Assembly: GCA_964017185.1 (NCBI GenBank)
Contig: OZ024869.1
Location: 58,120,761 to 58,184,760 of the forward strand
Reading direction: 5' to 3'
Source: Rugalucina vietnamica
Taxonomy: Eukaryota; Mollusca; Bivalvia; Lucinida; Lucinidae
DNA length: 64,000 nucleotides
Translations under genes and position numbers: made by a program
Notes under the pieces: generated by a model
Told to the model about the DNA's origin: nothing
Seen by the model: only the letters and a program-made list of their open reading frames with translations
Databases searched by the model: none
Shown here: positions 44,840 to 57,543 of the stretch, piece by piece
Layout: each line of letters starts with the position of its first letter
Numbering within the stretch: the first letter of the stretch is position 1

Positions 44840-47811
44840 ATAGAGAAAATGAAACTACATGGCTTTTTTTATCTAATTTGAGTGATACTTTAATGCAACC
44901 TTTTTTTCTCGTTTCTTGTTACATGAGAAAGCTTTTCTTAACTCTGTATTGTACTCATCTCCAGGCTGATGAGACAGGATCTATACATGTATAATAACAA
45001 TGTTTATGTCAGAATGGCATTTATTCATTCAATAGTTCAAGCAAACAAATATGTGATTATAAAATAATGTTAAAATCAATTAAGCTGCATGTATTCTTAA
45101 ACAAGCTTAATTTAGTAAATTCAAGAGACAAAGCATTTACTCAGCAATCAAACACTTATTAAAACAAGGCACATGCAGGTATGATAAAGCCAGGCACAAC
45201 AACAAGGCAATAGGTGCATCACGAAATAATGGTCTAGGATCGACCAGCATTATGCCGAGGTACGGTTCACAGGTAGCCCGGCAGGACACATTCTTGGTCA
45301 GGATACCAAGTATATGGCAATGGAAAAACCGGGTTGTTTCCATGCAGCTCAACTATGGTGATTCGGCATGGGTCTCTGGTCACGGCCTGTCAGATCTGGT
45401 CTCGATCCTATGGTCACAGGTGATCAATCACAAGATGAAAGATGCCGAAATCGTATTGCCCACTTGTATTTATACTCTCTTTCTCGGTACCCATATGACC
45501 TGAATTGACCAATCAGTGAGAACCATTCAGTGCAAGCCAGGAATTCCGACCACCTTGTTTTCGTTACCAGGCTGCCACAACAGTGAAATCAACTAAAATG
45601 TCAAATTACATAAATCACGAACATTTCTTGGAACTAAAACATTCCTTGCTTGACAACTTAAATTACAAGGATTACTCTGATATCTCATTATGTGTATGGA
45701 ACTCAGGATTTCTCATGATATTATGAAAGTCCGGAATCGAAGTGAGCCATGAAACATACGTTGCATTTGACGTCATAATGCGATGCAACAGACCAAAAAA
45801 GTCAATTTAAAGAGGTTTACAGACACCACTGCTACCAATCCCAAATAGTAGAGGTTGCCAGAAGTGTAATTAAACCTCCCGTCACACTGGATAAAATGAT
45901 TTGAGCAAGCTTTACCATTTCACTTCCCCAGACTGTCAAAAACAGAACAACAATTATGGCGGATGTGTTTGAAAATCTGACAGTTGTCAACAAATGGATG
46001 AAAAATGTGAATTATGGGAACAATGGCATTACATGAACATCATCAAGTGAAACAGTGTGATAAACTAGATATGAGCAGCTAAATGCTAAAGTGAATAAAT
46101 GTTTGCTCCAGAAGAATCGTTGGAAATAATGCCATTTGAGGAAAACAAGTAATGACTTTTGACAATAGGTAAAAGTTACACTCTGAGTTAAAAAGTTCCT
46201 GTCAATCCATTTCAAGTGCCAGAAAGTATCTAGATTAATAACACACATTGTCCTGAATTTCTTGTGATCATTCGTCGTAAATGCCAGCTTGCGGCTGAAT
46301 TGCGATAAATATTTATTCGAGCAAAAATAGGGCAAAAATAGGCTGCAAGGCCTGCCTATTGACAATTTTAAATTAGCCAAGTGTTATGCGTTGTGTAACA
46401 AATACTTCTACACTAACATACTTAAATTGAATTACAGGGTATCAGGATCTATTAATTTTCACAGGCCTAAAAAGTCATGTTGATTGGACAAGCCATTTTT
46501 TCACAGTATAAGTTTAAATTACCAAAAAAATACCCCCAAAACAGGTGTTATGCTGTCTCACTGGAAATTTGCTTCTCTTTTATGGGTCAGGGGATAGAAA
46601 CCAGCACTTTATTTGCATATAAAATAGTTTGTGGCTTGTATTGAGCGACGATATCCCCTTTATTTTGCCGTTTATTTGAATGGGCTACGACTATTTGTTT
46701 TTGAGTTATGCCATGATTACTAAAGCTGATGACATGTGCCAAACTGAGGTATTTTAAAGTGAGAAAGGAGTGACCTGCCAGATAAGTCAGACTGTTACAT
46801 CCAATACTACTTTCAATGAGTTGTAAACAATATTTGGACATACCTTATTAGTAAAAATAAGCAGATACGTGGCTTACTTTTATCACTGGATAGAAATTTT
46901 TATCCCAAATTACTGTGGACAATGTAACAAAAAAGTGTCCTGTCCGTAAGACATACATTTCTCTACGACGTCACATACATCTGGAAGTTTAAAATTTTAC
47001 TGGGGAATGTAGTCTTCAAAACTGATAATTGTCACAAGGAAAATATTATACCAGCACCAATGACAATGTAGAATTATGGAAATAATTATTTGGTCAAAAA
47101 TGTCCTGTCCGTAGAGAAAAAAACAACAACAAAATATGCAAAATTTCTGAAATCAATGAACCCAGAGCCATCAAATTTCACATGACGCATACTTTTAGTG
47201 GGACAAAAGTTTCATTAGAATATAGGGTGGAATGGATTAAACCTCTGGTTACCATGGCAAAGGATATTTCCCATAGGGTAATAATGGTTAAACCAATGTT
47301 TTCTTATTTTCTAGCTAGCAATTGATCTGATACTGCTCAAACTTATTTGTAACCAGGATATACACATCAGCTTTACATATATTAAGTTTCGGCCAAATAC
47401 GATTCCTAAGTAAGGAGTTAGCTCCCCGTTCTGAAATTTCCATGATTATTCAAGTTGAAATAGAGTTTTGGATATAACGGAATTCTGTGGCATAGAATGA
47501 TAAAAAGGTATATATTTTCCCAAACTGTTTAACCTATAGATTTTGGAAAAAGTGAAACAAAACCAAGGGTACAACTTTGACAAAAATACAATGAAAACAG
47601 GTGAAACAAAAATTTGCATCTGATCGTAGCTGAGACGAGTATTCATAAGTCAAGATGGATGTTTCTCTGGGTGTTTTTGCATTTTTGGAGCACAATATCC
47701 ATCAGCAGAGTCTCATAAGCCCAGTGGCAAGTGTCTGCATCATCGAGGACTAAGAGCCCAGTTGACATCGTATGGACATGCATATATCTGTCGCCCCCAA
47801 AAGAAGACAGT
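44840..47811. other. Intergenic sequence, no gene recognised
   Basis: No convincing coding region. Around 45000-45583 the minus strand has a TATAAATA box near 45470 and an AATAAA near 45030, in denser, less A/T-biased sequence. It begins TGTTGTGGCAGCC and could be a solitary LTR-like promoter, but I found no target duplication. ORFs at 46012-46380 (minus) and elsewhere show no family features. Confidence 0.4.
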
Positions 47812-48590
47812 TTGGATCTGATAATCGCAAATGTCATGGGCATTCATTCAACCTATGACTTTGTGTATTATGAGATTTCACTGTTTTAATGATTATCGCT
47901 GACAAAAGTAAAATGACTTCAGTTTAATGTGCACAATATGGATCTGATAATCACAAATAGTATGGGCAATGACATCAGCCCATAACCTTGTGTATTATGA
48001 GATTAAACTGTGTTAACATTTATCGCTGAACACAAAATTGGACTTTTCAATTTCAAGTGCATGGTATGGATCTGATAAACACAATTGGCATGGGCAATCG
48101 TTTCAACCCATGATCTTGTGTATTATCAGATTAAACTGTTTTAACAAAATGGCTGACTACTTTGAGGAAAAAAAAGAGAATTTTCAGTTTCATGTGCAGA
48201 GATCACAAATGGCATAGGCAGTCAGTCCCCTCAGCTCATGATTGTTTGTATTTTGATACTACACTGTATTAACATTTATTACTAATGTCTGTATAGGTCT
48301 AAATCTTTGACAATTTCTTTATTTTTCAATTTCATGTGCATAGTATGGATCTGATAATCACGAATGGCATAGGCAATCAACCCATGACTTTGTGTATTAT
48401 GAGATTAAACTGTGCTAATTATTACCAATGATTATTAAATAGCCTGTCAAAATGTACATGTCTGTACATCATACTCTTGACAAAATTGGATTTGTCTGTT
48501 TTTGATCACTAAGTAAGGATCTAAGAATAACAACTGGCATGGATAAGGATTTCATCTCATGACCGTGTGTATTTTGAGATTTCACTGAGT
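47812..48590 (+). repeat. Degenerate tandem repeats, ~125-170 bp unit, six copies
   Basis: Copies begin near 47815, 47939, 48066, 48200, 48345 and 48515. They share ATGGATCTGATAATCACAAA, GGCATGGGCAATC, CCCATGACCTTGTGTATTAT and GAGATTAAACTGT. Divergence is high and unit length drifts, so the array is old. There are no terminal structures. Confidence 0.72.
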
Positions 48591-48659
48591 AACATCAAAA
48601 ATATACATATCTACATGTATATAGCCTAATAAAGACTTAACCTATTCCAAGCAAGATTT

Positions 48660-49590
48660 TCTAATACACCCTACTGAAAATATCCATTGTAGTTTCACTG
48701 AAATTACAGCGCAAAAATTACCCCTAAGTTCAATGAAATTTTAGTGCTATATGTCATTGAAATTACAGTACTCTAAGCTTGTTCCGCAGTCTACCACATG
48801 GTTTGAAAGCATTTTATAGGCAAAAACTACTTAAATAATGCATTTCATGAATTTGTTGTTTTCTCAGACACATTATAGCAGTTGGAATGCTGTCTAATGT
48901 CAAGTTGCTTCACAGATGTAAATTTTCGAAGGATACTATATTTCACCAATTCCGAAATAATTCGATTTTTTGAAAAAATGTAAAAAAAAAAAATAACATT
49001 TGACATTTCTTTACAGATAAATAATTGAAGATATCACAAAACTGTTATGAATGGCGAATAAATAGTCCATTTAGGCTTTATTCATTAAATTTATGATAGA
49101 GGATTTTTATGCATTCATCTTTAAGGGTTGCAAAGATATTTTCTAGTATTTAAGGGTTTCAAAGATATTTTCTAGTATACCCCCATTTTTGTGTAAAAGT
49201 TCAAGGGTTAGAAAATGGGTGCCAGTATTTGATGACCATTTTGTTCATGATCAGGTAAATACTATCTGATTTAAAACATCTTTTTATATACATGCATATT
49301 AAAGTCTGGTTATGTTATTTTTTTTTAATTCTGAAGCATTAAAATCAAGCCATCAAGAAAGCAACGAACTTTCTTAACACCCTTTGTATCACTGAAATTT
49401 CAATGAATTTCACTGAAATTTCTGTGCAAAAATCCCCCCCCCCCCACACACATTTCACTGAAATTTCAATGATATAGCACTGAAATTTCAGTAAAAATTG
49501 ATTGCATTGGAATTTCAATGATTATCAGAAATTTCATTGCTATAACAGTGAGATAGCACTGAAATTTCATTTTAATCCCTGCCAGACACC
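48660..49590. repeat. Clusters of the palindrome CACTGAAATTTCAGTG, first two groups
   Basis: Imperfect copies of the 16-bp palindrome (TTTCACTGAAATTAC, CACTGAAATTTCAGTAAA, CACTGAAATTTCAATG and others) cluster at 48665-48775 and 49390-49580. They are separated by short A/T or poly-C tracts. Nothing coding is present. Confidence 0.65.
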
Positions 49591-52300
49591 TACATGTAGT
49601 TGCTGTATGCCTGGAGGATTAAAGGAAACTGCAAACGAATTACTGAATTACAGAATTAAGACCATATCATGAAATTTAACCTGCCCAGACGGACACTTCT
49701 ACAGTATGATACATTAGAAACTATGTTGAGAACAACAGACACATACTTTAATATCTTAAAAATAAAATTTCTTCTAAATCACTTACCTGATAAAAACATA
49801 TACTAGCCGTATATAGCCTTTATCATTTTTCTGTCCATGATTGGTCTATTTTCCCCTCATGTCTTCTACCTAATCGTCCTCTAGACCACTTTCCATCAAT
49901 GTTTTTGCACTGTCCTCTTCCTGTTAGTAATTCTCTGCTACTTGTCTGTTCTTTATTAGCTCACCTGAGCCGAAGGCTCACACCTGAGCCAAAGGCTCAC
50001 AGGTGAGCTTATAGTATACCCATGCTCCGTCGTCCGTCGTTGTCCACACTTTTCAAACATCTGCTCCTCTGAAACCGCTTGGCCAATCAAAGCCAAACTT
50101 CATGTGGAGCATCCTTAGGTAGGGGGAACGAAAGTTTGTATAAATGGTCTAGGTCACATGACCAAGATGGCCGCCATGGCTATAAAAAGCAAAAACCTTT
50201 AAAAATCTTCTTCTCCAGAACTAGAAGGCGTATGATCTTGAAACTTGGCATGAAGCATCAGGCAATCAAGCCCTATAAAGTTTATATAAATCATGACCCT
50301 AGGATGACCTTGAACTAATTTACGGCAAGGTCATCTTAGGTCACCCATGCATTTGAATGCGGAAAATTGTTAAAATATGATTTGAAGGGCAAATCTTGCA
50401 GGAAATGGGCAAATGGACAGAAAATTTATTTTTATGAGCAAATTTTGTCTCCAGGCGGTTACCTGCCCCTGCCCCGGGGCTATATACATGTATATGACCA
50501 TAATATTCAAACATCTCCTCCTCTGAAACCGCTTGGCCAATCAAAGCCAAATTTTATGTGGAGCATCATTAGGAAGGGGCAATGAAAGTTTGTATAAATG
50601 GTCAAGGTCACATGACCAAGTTGGCCTCCATGGCTATCAATAGTAAAAACCTTTAAAAATCCTCTTCTCCAGAACCAGAAGGCCTATGATTTTGAAACTT
50701 GGCATGAATCATCATGAAATGGAGCTCTACAAAGTTTTTATAAATCATGACCCTTGGATGACCTTGACCTATTTTTCGGCTAGGTCAACTTAGGTTGCCC
50801 ATGCATTTGAATGGGGAAAATTATTAAAATGTCATTTGAAGGGCAGAACTTGCAATAAATTGACAAATTGACTGAATTTTTATGATTTGAAAAAGAAATT
50901 GACTCCAGGGTTTGCTCTGACCGTGCCCTGGGGTTATATACGTGTATATTACCATTCTAGTCAACCAAGTTTATTGTTATATATCTCAGGTCTCAGGTGA
51001 GCGTTTACAGGACCATTGGTCCTCTGGGTCTTCAAATTTCTAGTTTGTAATCATCTGATATCTTAGATGTTTGAAGATTACTTCAGATTTAATTTTTGTT
51101 TGCTTTTCAAAATAATGTGCAACAGGAAAAGGAAGCAAGGTCAGAGGTCATTCAAAATAATGTGCAACAGAAAAAGGAAGCAAAGTCAGAGGTCATGCGA
51201 TTATGGGTAATGTGGTTATTGGCAGGGCTCGGGAAATTTTTATTTCCCAATCGGTCCAGCCAACTGACAACGTCACCAGAGACGTATAAACACACATGTC
51301 AAAACCATCACACAGTCGTTAAAACTAATGACATTTCACTACTGAAAATATCCATTGTAATTTGGCTGAAATTTCAGTGCAAAAATACCCCCTCATTTCA
51401 CTGAAATTTCAGAGCTATATCACTGAAATTTCAGTGCTTTATCACTGGAGTTTCAATGAATTTTAGTGCTATATCACTGAAATATCACTTAAATTTCAGT
51501 GTAAAAATTCCCCCTTATTTCTTTGAAATTTCAGTAGTAAACTACTGAAATTTCAGCGATACAGCACTGAAATTTTAATGATTTTCAGTGGCACTGAAAT
51601 TTCAGTGAAATATCACTGAAATTTCTGTGGAATCACTGCCAGACATCTAGTTGCAATAAGCCTGGAGGATTGTTTATAAAATGCAAACAAATTCGAAGAG
51701 TATAGTATAAATAAACAAACATATTCATTTAACACTAAAGTTCTTTTATGATAACTGCCTGTACACTAGCTTTACCAGTTTTGCTTCCACTTGGCTTTCC
51801 ATCCACTTTGGTTTTTGGTTTTCAAGGTCTGATGGGACTGACTTGTGAGGTGTGTCTTTGAGAGGTAAGGGGTGGGGGAAGTTGGTTGCATTTTGCATTT
51901 ACCTTCTTGGCTGTTCCAATAGCCTATGTGCATTGCAAGGATTTGCCTGTACCCAGAAAGGAAAAGGCACCTGGTCAAATGTCTCTGAATTACAGAATTA
52001 GACCAAATTATGAAATCTAACCTGCCTGAGCTAGACACTTCTACAGTGATAAATGGGAAACTGTTGAGAACAACATGCACATATTTTAATATCTTAAAAA
52101 TAAAATGTATTCTCTCTTCTATTCTCTTTCTGAACTTGTCTGCTGTTTAGTCTTCAAATTTCTAGTTTGTAGCCTTTCAGATGATTTGTTGAGATAAGAT
52201 TTTTGCTTGCTTTTTTAAAATTATCAAAATTATGTAAACAAGAAAAGGATGTAAGGTCAAAGGTCATGGGATTATGGGTAATGTGGTTATTGCTCATGTT
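49590..52300 (+). repeat. Imperfect segmental duplication interrupted by a family A element
   Basis: Blocks of 49595-49770 and 51028-51240 recur at 51640-51700, 51985-52110 and 52150-52300 in the same order. Examples are AGCCTGGAGGATT, GAATTACAGAATTA, TTAATATCTTAAAAATAAAA, GTCTTCAAATTTCTAGTTTG and GGGATTATGGGTAATGTGGT. The second copy lacks the A element and ~150 bp near its left side. It provides an empty site for the insertion at 49956. Confidence 0.7.
49956..51027 (+). mobile_element. Family A Helentron-like element with a paralogous empty site
   Basis: The 5' end is TTAGCTCACCTGAGCCGAAG (the first hairpin arm is partly duplicated: CACCTGAGCCAAAGGCTCAC), then a CGTCGTCCGTCGT microsatellite and two ~450-bp modules. 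The 3' end is CTCAGGTGAGCG, AGGACCATTGGTCCT, CTGG. Flanks TTTA (left) and GTCTTCAAATTTC (right) are joined as TTTAGTCTTCAAATTTC at 52146-52162 in the duplicate, with no target duplication. Confidence 0.86.
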
Positions 52301-52500
52301 ATCATTGAAATTTCAATGATATTTCATTGAAATTCCAATGGAATATACCAATGATATTTCAGTGGAATTTCATTGAAATTCCATTAGAAAAAAAAAATTC
52401 ACAGAAATTTCAGTGATATTTCAATTAAAATTAGGTTTTCATTGCAATTCAATGAAATATCATTGAAATTTCAGTGATATTTCACCCATATTTTTAGTAT
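51338..52500. repeat. Clusters of the palindrome CACTGAAATTTCAGTG, third and fourth groups
   Basis: 51338-51635 has at least ten copies, some perfect (51421-51436). 52285-52500 has a variant based on CATTGAAATTTCAATG. Units are spaced irregularly with ATAT or CCCC tracts between. Confidence 0.68.
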
Positions 52501-52623
52501 GGTTGTTATTTTATACTTTATGTGCTCTGTATAAACATCATTTCGAAAACATTTAAAATTTTTGTTGTATAGAAATTAAATTGACAAGAAAACGTAGACA
52601 ATCATACTTATTTCATTCCATTT

Positions 52624-53957
52624 TCACGGCTAACAAACCTTTAAATGCGTAACCGCGGTTAAGAAAAGAAATCCGATTCATGTCCTTCCGGTTTCGCATC
52701 AGATGACCAACAAAAGGTAAACAAACTTTTGCAGCTCGTGTTTCCGAGTAAAATATTTCGATTTGAAGACAAATATTATAATTCTCTCAATGCTATTTTA
52801 TTAGTTAGACATTGCTATATTTGGACCCCAAAGGATTTCCAGAAATTTTTCTTTATAATCATGATTTTTATTCCCTACCCCAAAACACATGTTGGGATTG
52901 CATTGTACACGACTAAAATGTGGGTCAGTCGCAGGGATATTTTTAGATTTCCGTTCATTATGTCCATATTAACGGAAAGCAATGCAGTGCGCAGATGATT
53001 TTAACATTGTGTGAGGTCTGGTGACAGTTTCGTTGCCTCTGGCCAATGCATTCTATGCATATGTGGTTAAAAGCTGTGTCAACATTTCGGTTACGAATTT
53101 AATCATTAGAATGATAGCAATATAGTCATTATAGAACACATGTAATAAAGTTTTTGTTTTTGTTAATTGTTTTACGCTGAAGATTATTGTCACATTCTCT
53201 CGTCCTTTCTTAATAGTTGCTTACTCAAATTTTGTGTGTTTGTGATATTTGCAGTGAAAATGTTTGATATAAAATAATACAAACTGTCTATGAAATACAT
53301 GTTATACAATAGTTCACATGCATGATAATCCTTTCGTGAAGACGATTTTACAGCATTCTGTATACTTTGATTTGTTTTTTCTTGGTTTTATGTCTTTCAA
53401 AACGCTTTACAGGGAAATAAATACCATAACTTGAACAGGTTGAGGTTTTCAAACGTATCTTGAAATATATCCTTCATATTTTAATTATTAAATGCGTACC
53501 CATCTTTTCCTTCCCTTCAAATCGATAATGACGGGCACTAACACAACGAAATACTGGCACAGACATCAGGTGCAATTTAATTAATACATATCTGTAAATT
53601 TGTCGTGGAACAATCACTAAAATTTGATATTAACCAGCAAATTGTCCAATTTTTAGTTGTATTTCGCCGACTTTGGCCTTGTTGGAACACCAGGTTCGAA
53701 GAAGGGAATAAATAACTCAAAGACCATCAAATTATTTTGCGAGCTACTTTGGTGCTGAGTTACAATAGTAAATAAGTGACAAAATAGCATTCATAGATAA
53801 TCGATATATTTCTGTACTAAAATATAATCATCAATCGATCTTAGTAGTGTATGTTTTGTTTACCTTTTCTTGGTCTTCATATGCGGAACCGGAAGGGCGT
53901 GAATCGGATTTTCTTTCTTAACCGGTGGTTACGCATTTAAAGGTTTGTTAGCCGTGA
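52624..53957. mobile_element. TIR element with ~100-bp inverted ends
   Basis: The left ~105 bp (TCACGGCTAACAAACCTTTA ... AGAAATCCGATTCATG ... AAAGGTAAACAAAC) is repeated in inverse at 53850-53957 with a modest number of differences. No target duplication could be seen. The 1.1-kb interior has an 89-codon ORF (from 52729) without recognisable motifs. Long TIRs and no transposase suggest a non-autonomous element of unknown superfamily. Confidence 0.72.
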
Positions 53958-54029
53958 TCTTGCACAGCTCCTGTTTAATATTTTGGTAATTCCAATGTTT
54001 ATTTTTGTCTGCTGGAATCCCGCATTTAC

Positions 54030-55382
54030 AGGTTCCTGAATGCAGTTGCTCCCCTGGAACGAAAGTTTATATAAATGGTCCAGGTCACATGACCAAGATG
54101 GCCGCCATGGCTATAAATAGCAAAAACCTTTAAAAATCTTCTTCTCCAGAACCAGGGGGCCGATTTCCACGAAAGTTGGTATGTAGCATCGGAGACGCGG
54201 GCCCATCATAGTTTATATAAATCATGACCCTGGATGACCTTGACCTATTTTACGGCAAGGTCAAGTTAGGTCACCAATGCATTTGAATGGGAAAAAATGG
54301 TAAAATGCTATTTAATGGGTAAAACTTACTGGGAATAGGCAAATGGACAGAAGATTAATGTTAATGGAAAATTTTAGCCCCTGGGGGGTTGTCTGCCCCT
54401 GCCCCGGGGCTATATACATGTAAATTTCCATAATAATGAAACATCTCCCCTGAAACCGCTTGGCCAATCAAAGCCAAACTTCATATGGAGCATCCTTGGG
54501 AAGGGGGAAAGAAAGTTTATATAAATGGTTAAGATGGCCACCATGGCTATAAATAGAAAAAAAACTTTAAAAATCTTCTTCTCAAGAACCAGAAGGCCTA
54601 TAATTTTGAAACTTGGCATGAAGCATCAGGCAATGGAGCTCTACAAAGTTCATATAAATCATGACCCTGGGATGACCTTGACCTTTTTTATAGCAAGGTC
54701 AACTTAGGCCGCCCATGCATTTGAATGGGAAAAAATAGGAAAATGTCATTTAATGGCAAAAAACTTGCTAAGAATGAGCAAATGGACAGAAGATTTATGT
54801 TTATGAAAATATTTTGGGCCCAGAGGGTTGTCTGCCCCTGCCCCGGGGCTATATACATGTGTATGACCATAATATTCAAACATCTTCTTCTCTGAAACCT
54901 CTTGGTCAATCAAAGCCAAACTTTATGTGGAGCATTATTAGGAAGAGTGAATGAAAGTTTATATAAATGGTCAAGGTCACATGACCAAGATGGCCGCAAT
55001 GGCTATTAATAGCAAAAACCTTTGAAAATCTTCTTCTCCAGAACCAGAAGGCCTATGATTTTGAAACTTGGCATGAAGCATCAGGCAATGAAGCTCTACA
55101 AAGTTTATATAAATCATGACCCTTGGATGACCTTGACCTTTTTTACGGCAAGGTCAACTTAGGTTGCCCACGCATTTGAATGGGGAAAATTTGAAGGGCA
55201 AAACTTGCAGTAAATTGGCAAATGGACTGAATCTTTATGATTTAAAAAAGAAATTGACTCCAGAGGTTGCTCTGACCCTGCCCTGGGGTTATATACATGT
55301 ATATTACCATTCTAGTCATACAAGTTTATTGGTATATATCTTGGGTCTCAGGTGAGCGTTTACAGGACCATTGGTCCTCTGG
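54030..55382 (+). mobile_element. Family A Helentron-like element, 5'-truncated
   Basis: It starts abruptly in an A module (GGAACGAAAGTTTATATAAA) without the 5' hairpin. Three modules follow, and it ends in the standard terminus (CTCAGGTGAGCG, AGGACCATTGGTCCT, CTGG at 55382, then TTT). The left limit is approximate. Confidence 0.75.
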
Positions 55383-55539
55383 TTTCTGAATAAAACTGCC
55401 AATAGAGATGTGAAACAAATGGTTTTTTAAATGTTTAATATCTTTTAAATGTGGATTTTGTAATGTTTTATTCAAAATCTTATCTGCTGCATGTGACATA
55501 TGTACATTAAATGTTTTATATAATTTCTGTCTTCTTTTA

Positions 55540-56851
55540 TTAGCTCACCTGAGCCATCCATCTGTCCGTCCACAATTTCAAAGATCTTCTCCTCTGAAAC
55601 CCCTTGGCCAATCATAGCCAAATTGATGCATCAATAGGAAGGGGTAACCAATGTGTATATAAATTATCCAGGTCACATGACCAAGATGGCCGCCTGATGC
55701 CCATATATGGTAAAAACCCTTCAAAAATCTTCTCCGGAACCGATGGACCAATTTCAACGAAACTTGGCCTGAAGTATGGATGACTCAAGTACTCAAGTAC
55801 TACAATGTATGTATAAATCATGACCCTGTGATGACCTGGACCTATTTTACGGCAAGGTCAACTTAGGTCGCCAATGCATTAGAATGTATATACCATAATA
55901 TTCAAACATCTCCTCTGAAACCGCTTGGCCAATCAAAGCCAAATTTTATGTGAAGCATCTATAGAATGGGGGAATCAATGTATATATGAATAATGTAGGT
56001 CACATGACCAAGATGGCTGCCATGTCCATATATGGTAAAAAACCCTTCAAAAATCTTCTCCGGTGGACCTATTTTCAAAGAAACTTGGCATGAAGCATCA
56101 ATGCCTAAAGTACTACAAGGTATATATAAATCATGACCCTGTGGTGACCTTGACCTATTTTACGACAAGGTCAACATAGGTCGCCAATGCATTTGAATGG
56201 GGAAAACTTTTAGGTGAAATCTTGCAGGAAATGGGCAATAGGACTGAATATTAATGATTGTGAAAACAAAATTGGACCCAAGGGCTCATATTCCCCCACC
56301 CCGGGGCAATATACATGTTTATTACCATAACATTCAAACATCTTCTCCTCTGAAACCACTTGACCAATTAAAGCCAAATTTTATGTGAAGCATCTTTAGG
56401 ATAGGGAAACCAATGTGTATATTAATAATCTAGGTCACATGACCAAGATGGCCGCCATGCCCATATATGTTAAAAACCCTCCAAAAATCTTCTTCTCTGA
56501 AACCAATGGACTGATTTCAAGTACAACGAAACTTGGCGTGAAGCATTGATGGCTAAAGTACTACAATGTATATATAAATCATGACCCTGCGATGACCTTG
56601 ATTCAGTTTATGGCAAGGTCAACATGGGTTGCCTGTGCATTTGAATGGGGAAAACTGTAAAAATGTCATTTGAAGGGGAAAACCAGCAGGAAATTGGCAA
56701 ATGGACAGAATGTTGATTATTCTGAAAAAAGAAAATGGCCCAAGGGCTTCATCTGCCCCTGCACTGGGGTTAAATACCATAATATTCTAACATTTTTATT
56801 GGTATATGCAGCAGATCTCAGGTGAGCTTTACAGGACCATTGGTCCTCTGG
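55540..56851 (+). mobile_element. Family A Helentron-like element
   Basis: The 5' end is TTAGCTCACCTGAGCCATCC, where the second hairpin arm is missing and only a short CCGTCC remnant of the microsatellite is left. Three modules follow, ending CTCAGGTGAGC, AGGACCATTGGTCCT, CTGG at 56851, then TT. It appears to be a complete copy with a 5' deletion. Confidence 0.8.
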
Positions 56852-57543
56852 TTACTAGAATAGTGTCAATATAATTATGTCAACATTTTAGCGGCGATCT
56901 AATTTCGTGATTTTTTCAGTCCCGCGAAAATAAATGGCTCGAGAAAAATAGTTGGTTTACAGTATGACCTTTTCGTTCCAATAGTTTGTCGGTCCAAAAA
57001 TATACCCTATTTTTTGCACAGAAGAAAATAGGATTAGGGTAATTATCAATGAGAGGATTCATCTTTCATGTAATGTTCAGCCTGACCTTTTGGAACTTTA
57101 TGACATGTTTCTCATTGTGAAGCAATTCCCGCTTTTGTTGGCTTTTTTTGTCGTTAGAACAGCGTTTCAAAAGATGACAGACCAGTTTCATAATGTACAT
57201 TAGGGAAATGTCAAAACGGCTTTGGTTGATCATTGACAAGCTCCGCCCACGGGACACAGTTAGAATGGCCCAATCAGCACATGCTGTATAAATTACTGCG
57301 ATCATTATGCAACACAGCAAAACAGAAAGGTTACCGGTTGTCACGTTCAGTAACTTTCACACTTTTCCTCAGAGTTGGATAACTGGCCCAGGATAACTGG
57401 ACAATTAACAGGGACAATTATTGACTTGACACTTGTGTACTCAAGATAAAATGGGTCTGAAACTCATAAATTTGAGGACCGATCAAACAAAAGACTGTCT
57501 GGCAAATGTTTTTATAGGTAAAAAAAAATCGGATAATGCATTT
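56852..57543 (+). other. Unique interval with a possible promoter
   Basis: Low-repeat sequence between two A elements. On the plus strand CCGCCC (57243), CCAAT (57270) and TATAAAT (57287) follow in order within 55 bp, a layout seen in metazoan core promoters. No convincing first exon was recognised downstream, and a family A element begins 250 bp later. Confidence 0.3.

Noticed and set aside
45000-45583. Possible solitary LTR on the minus strand (starts TGTTGTGGCAGCC, TATAAATA box, AATAAA)
   Set aside because: No partner repeat, no CA end with a matching target duplication, and no internal region were found. It could be an ordinary promoter.
46012-46380. 122-codon minus-strand ORF
   Set aside because: It is rich in Phe, Tyr and Ser from A/T-rich sequence, with no domain, no Kozak context and no neighbours to support it.
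51096-51404. 102-codon ORF with doubled NNVQQ-KEA-SEV
   Set aside because: The doubling comes from a short tandem duplication at 51100-51190 in non-coding repeat DNA. No splice sites or homology features were seen.
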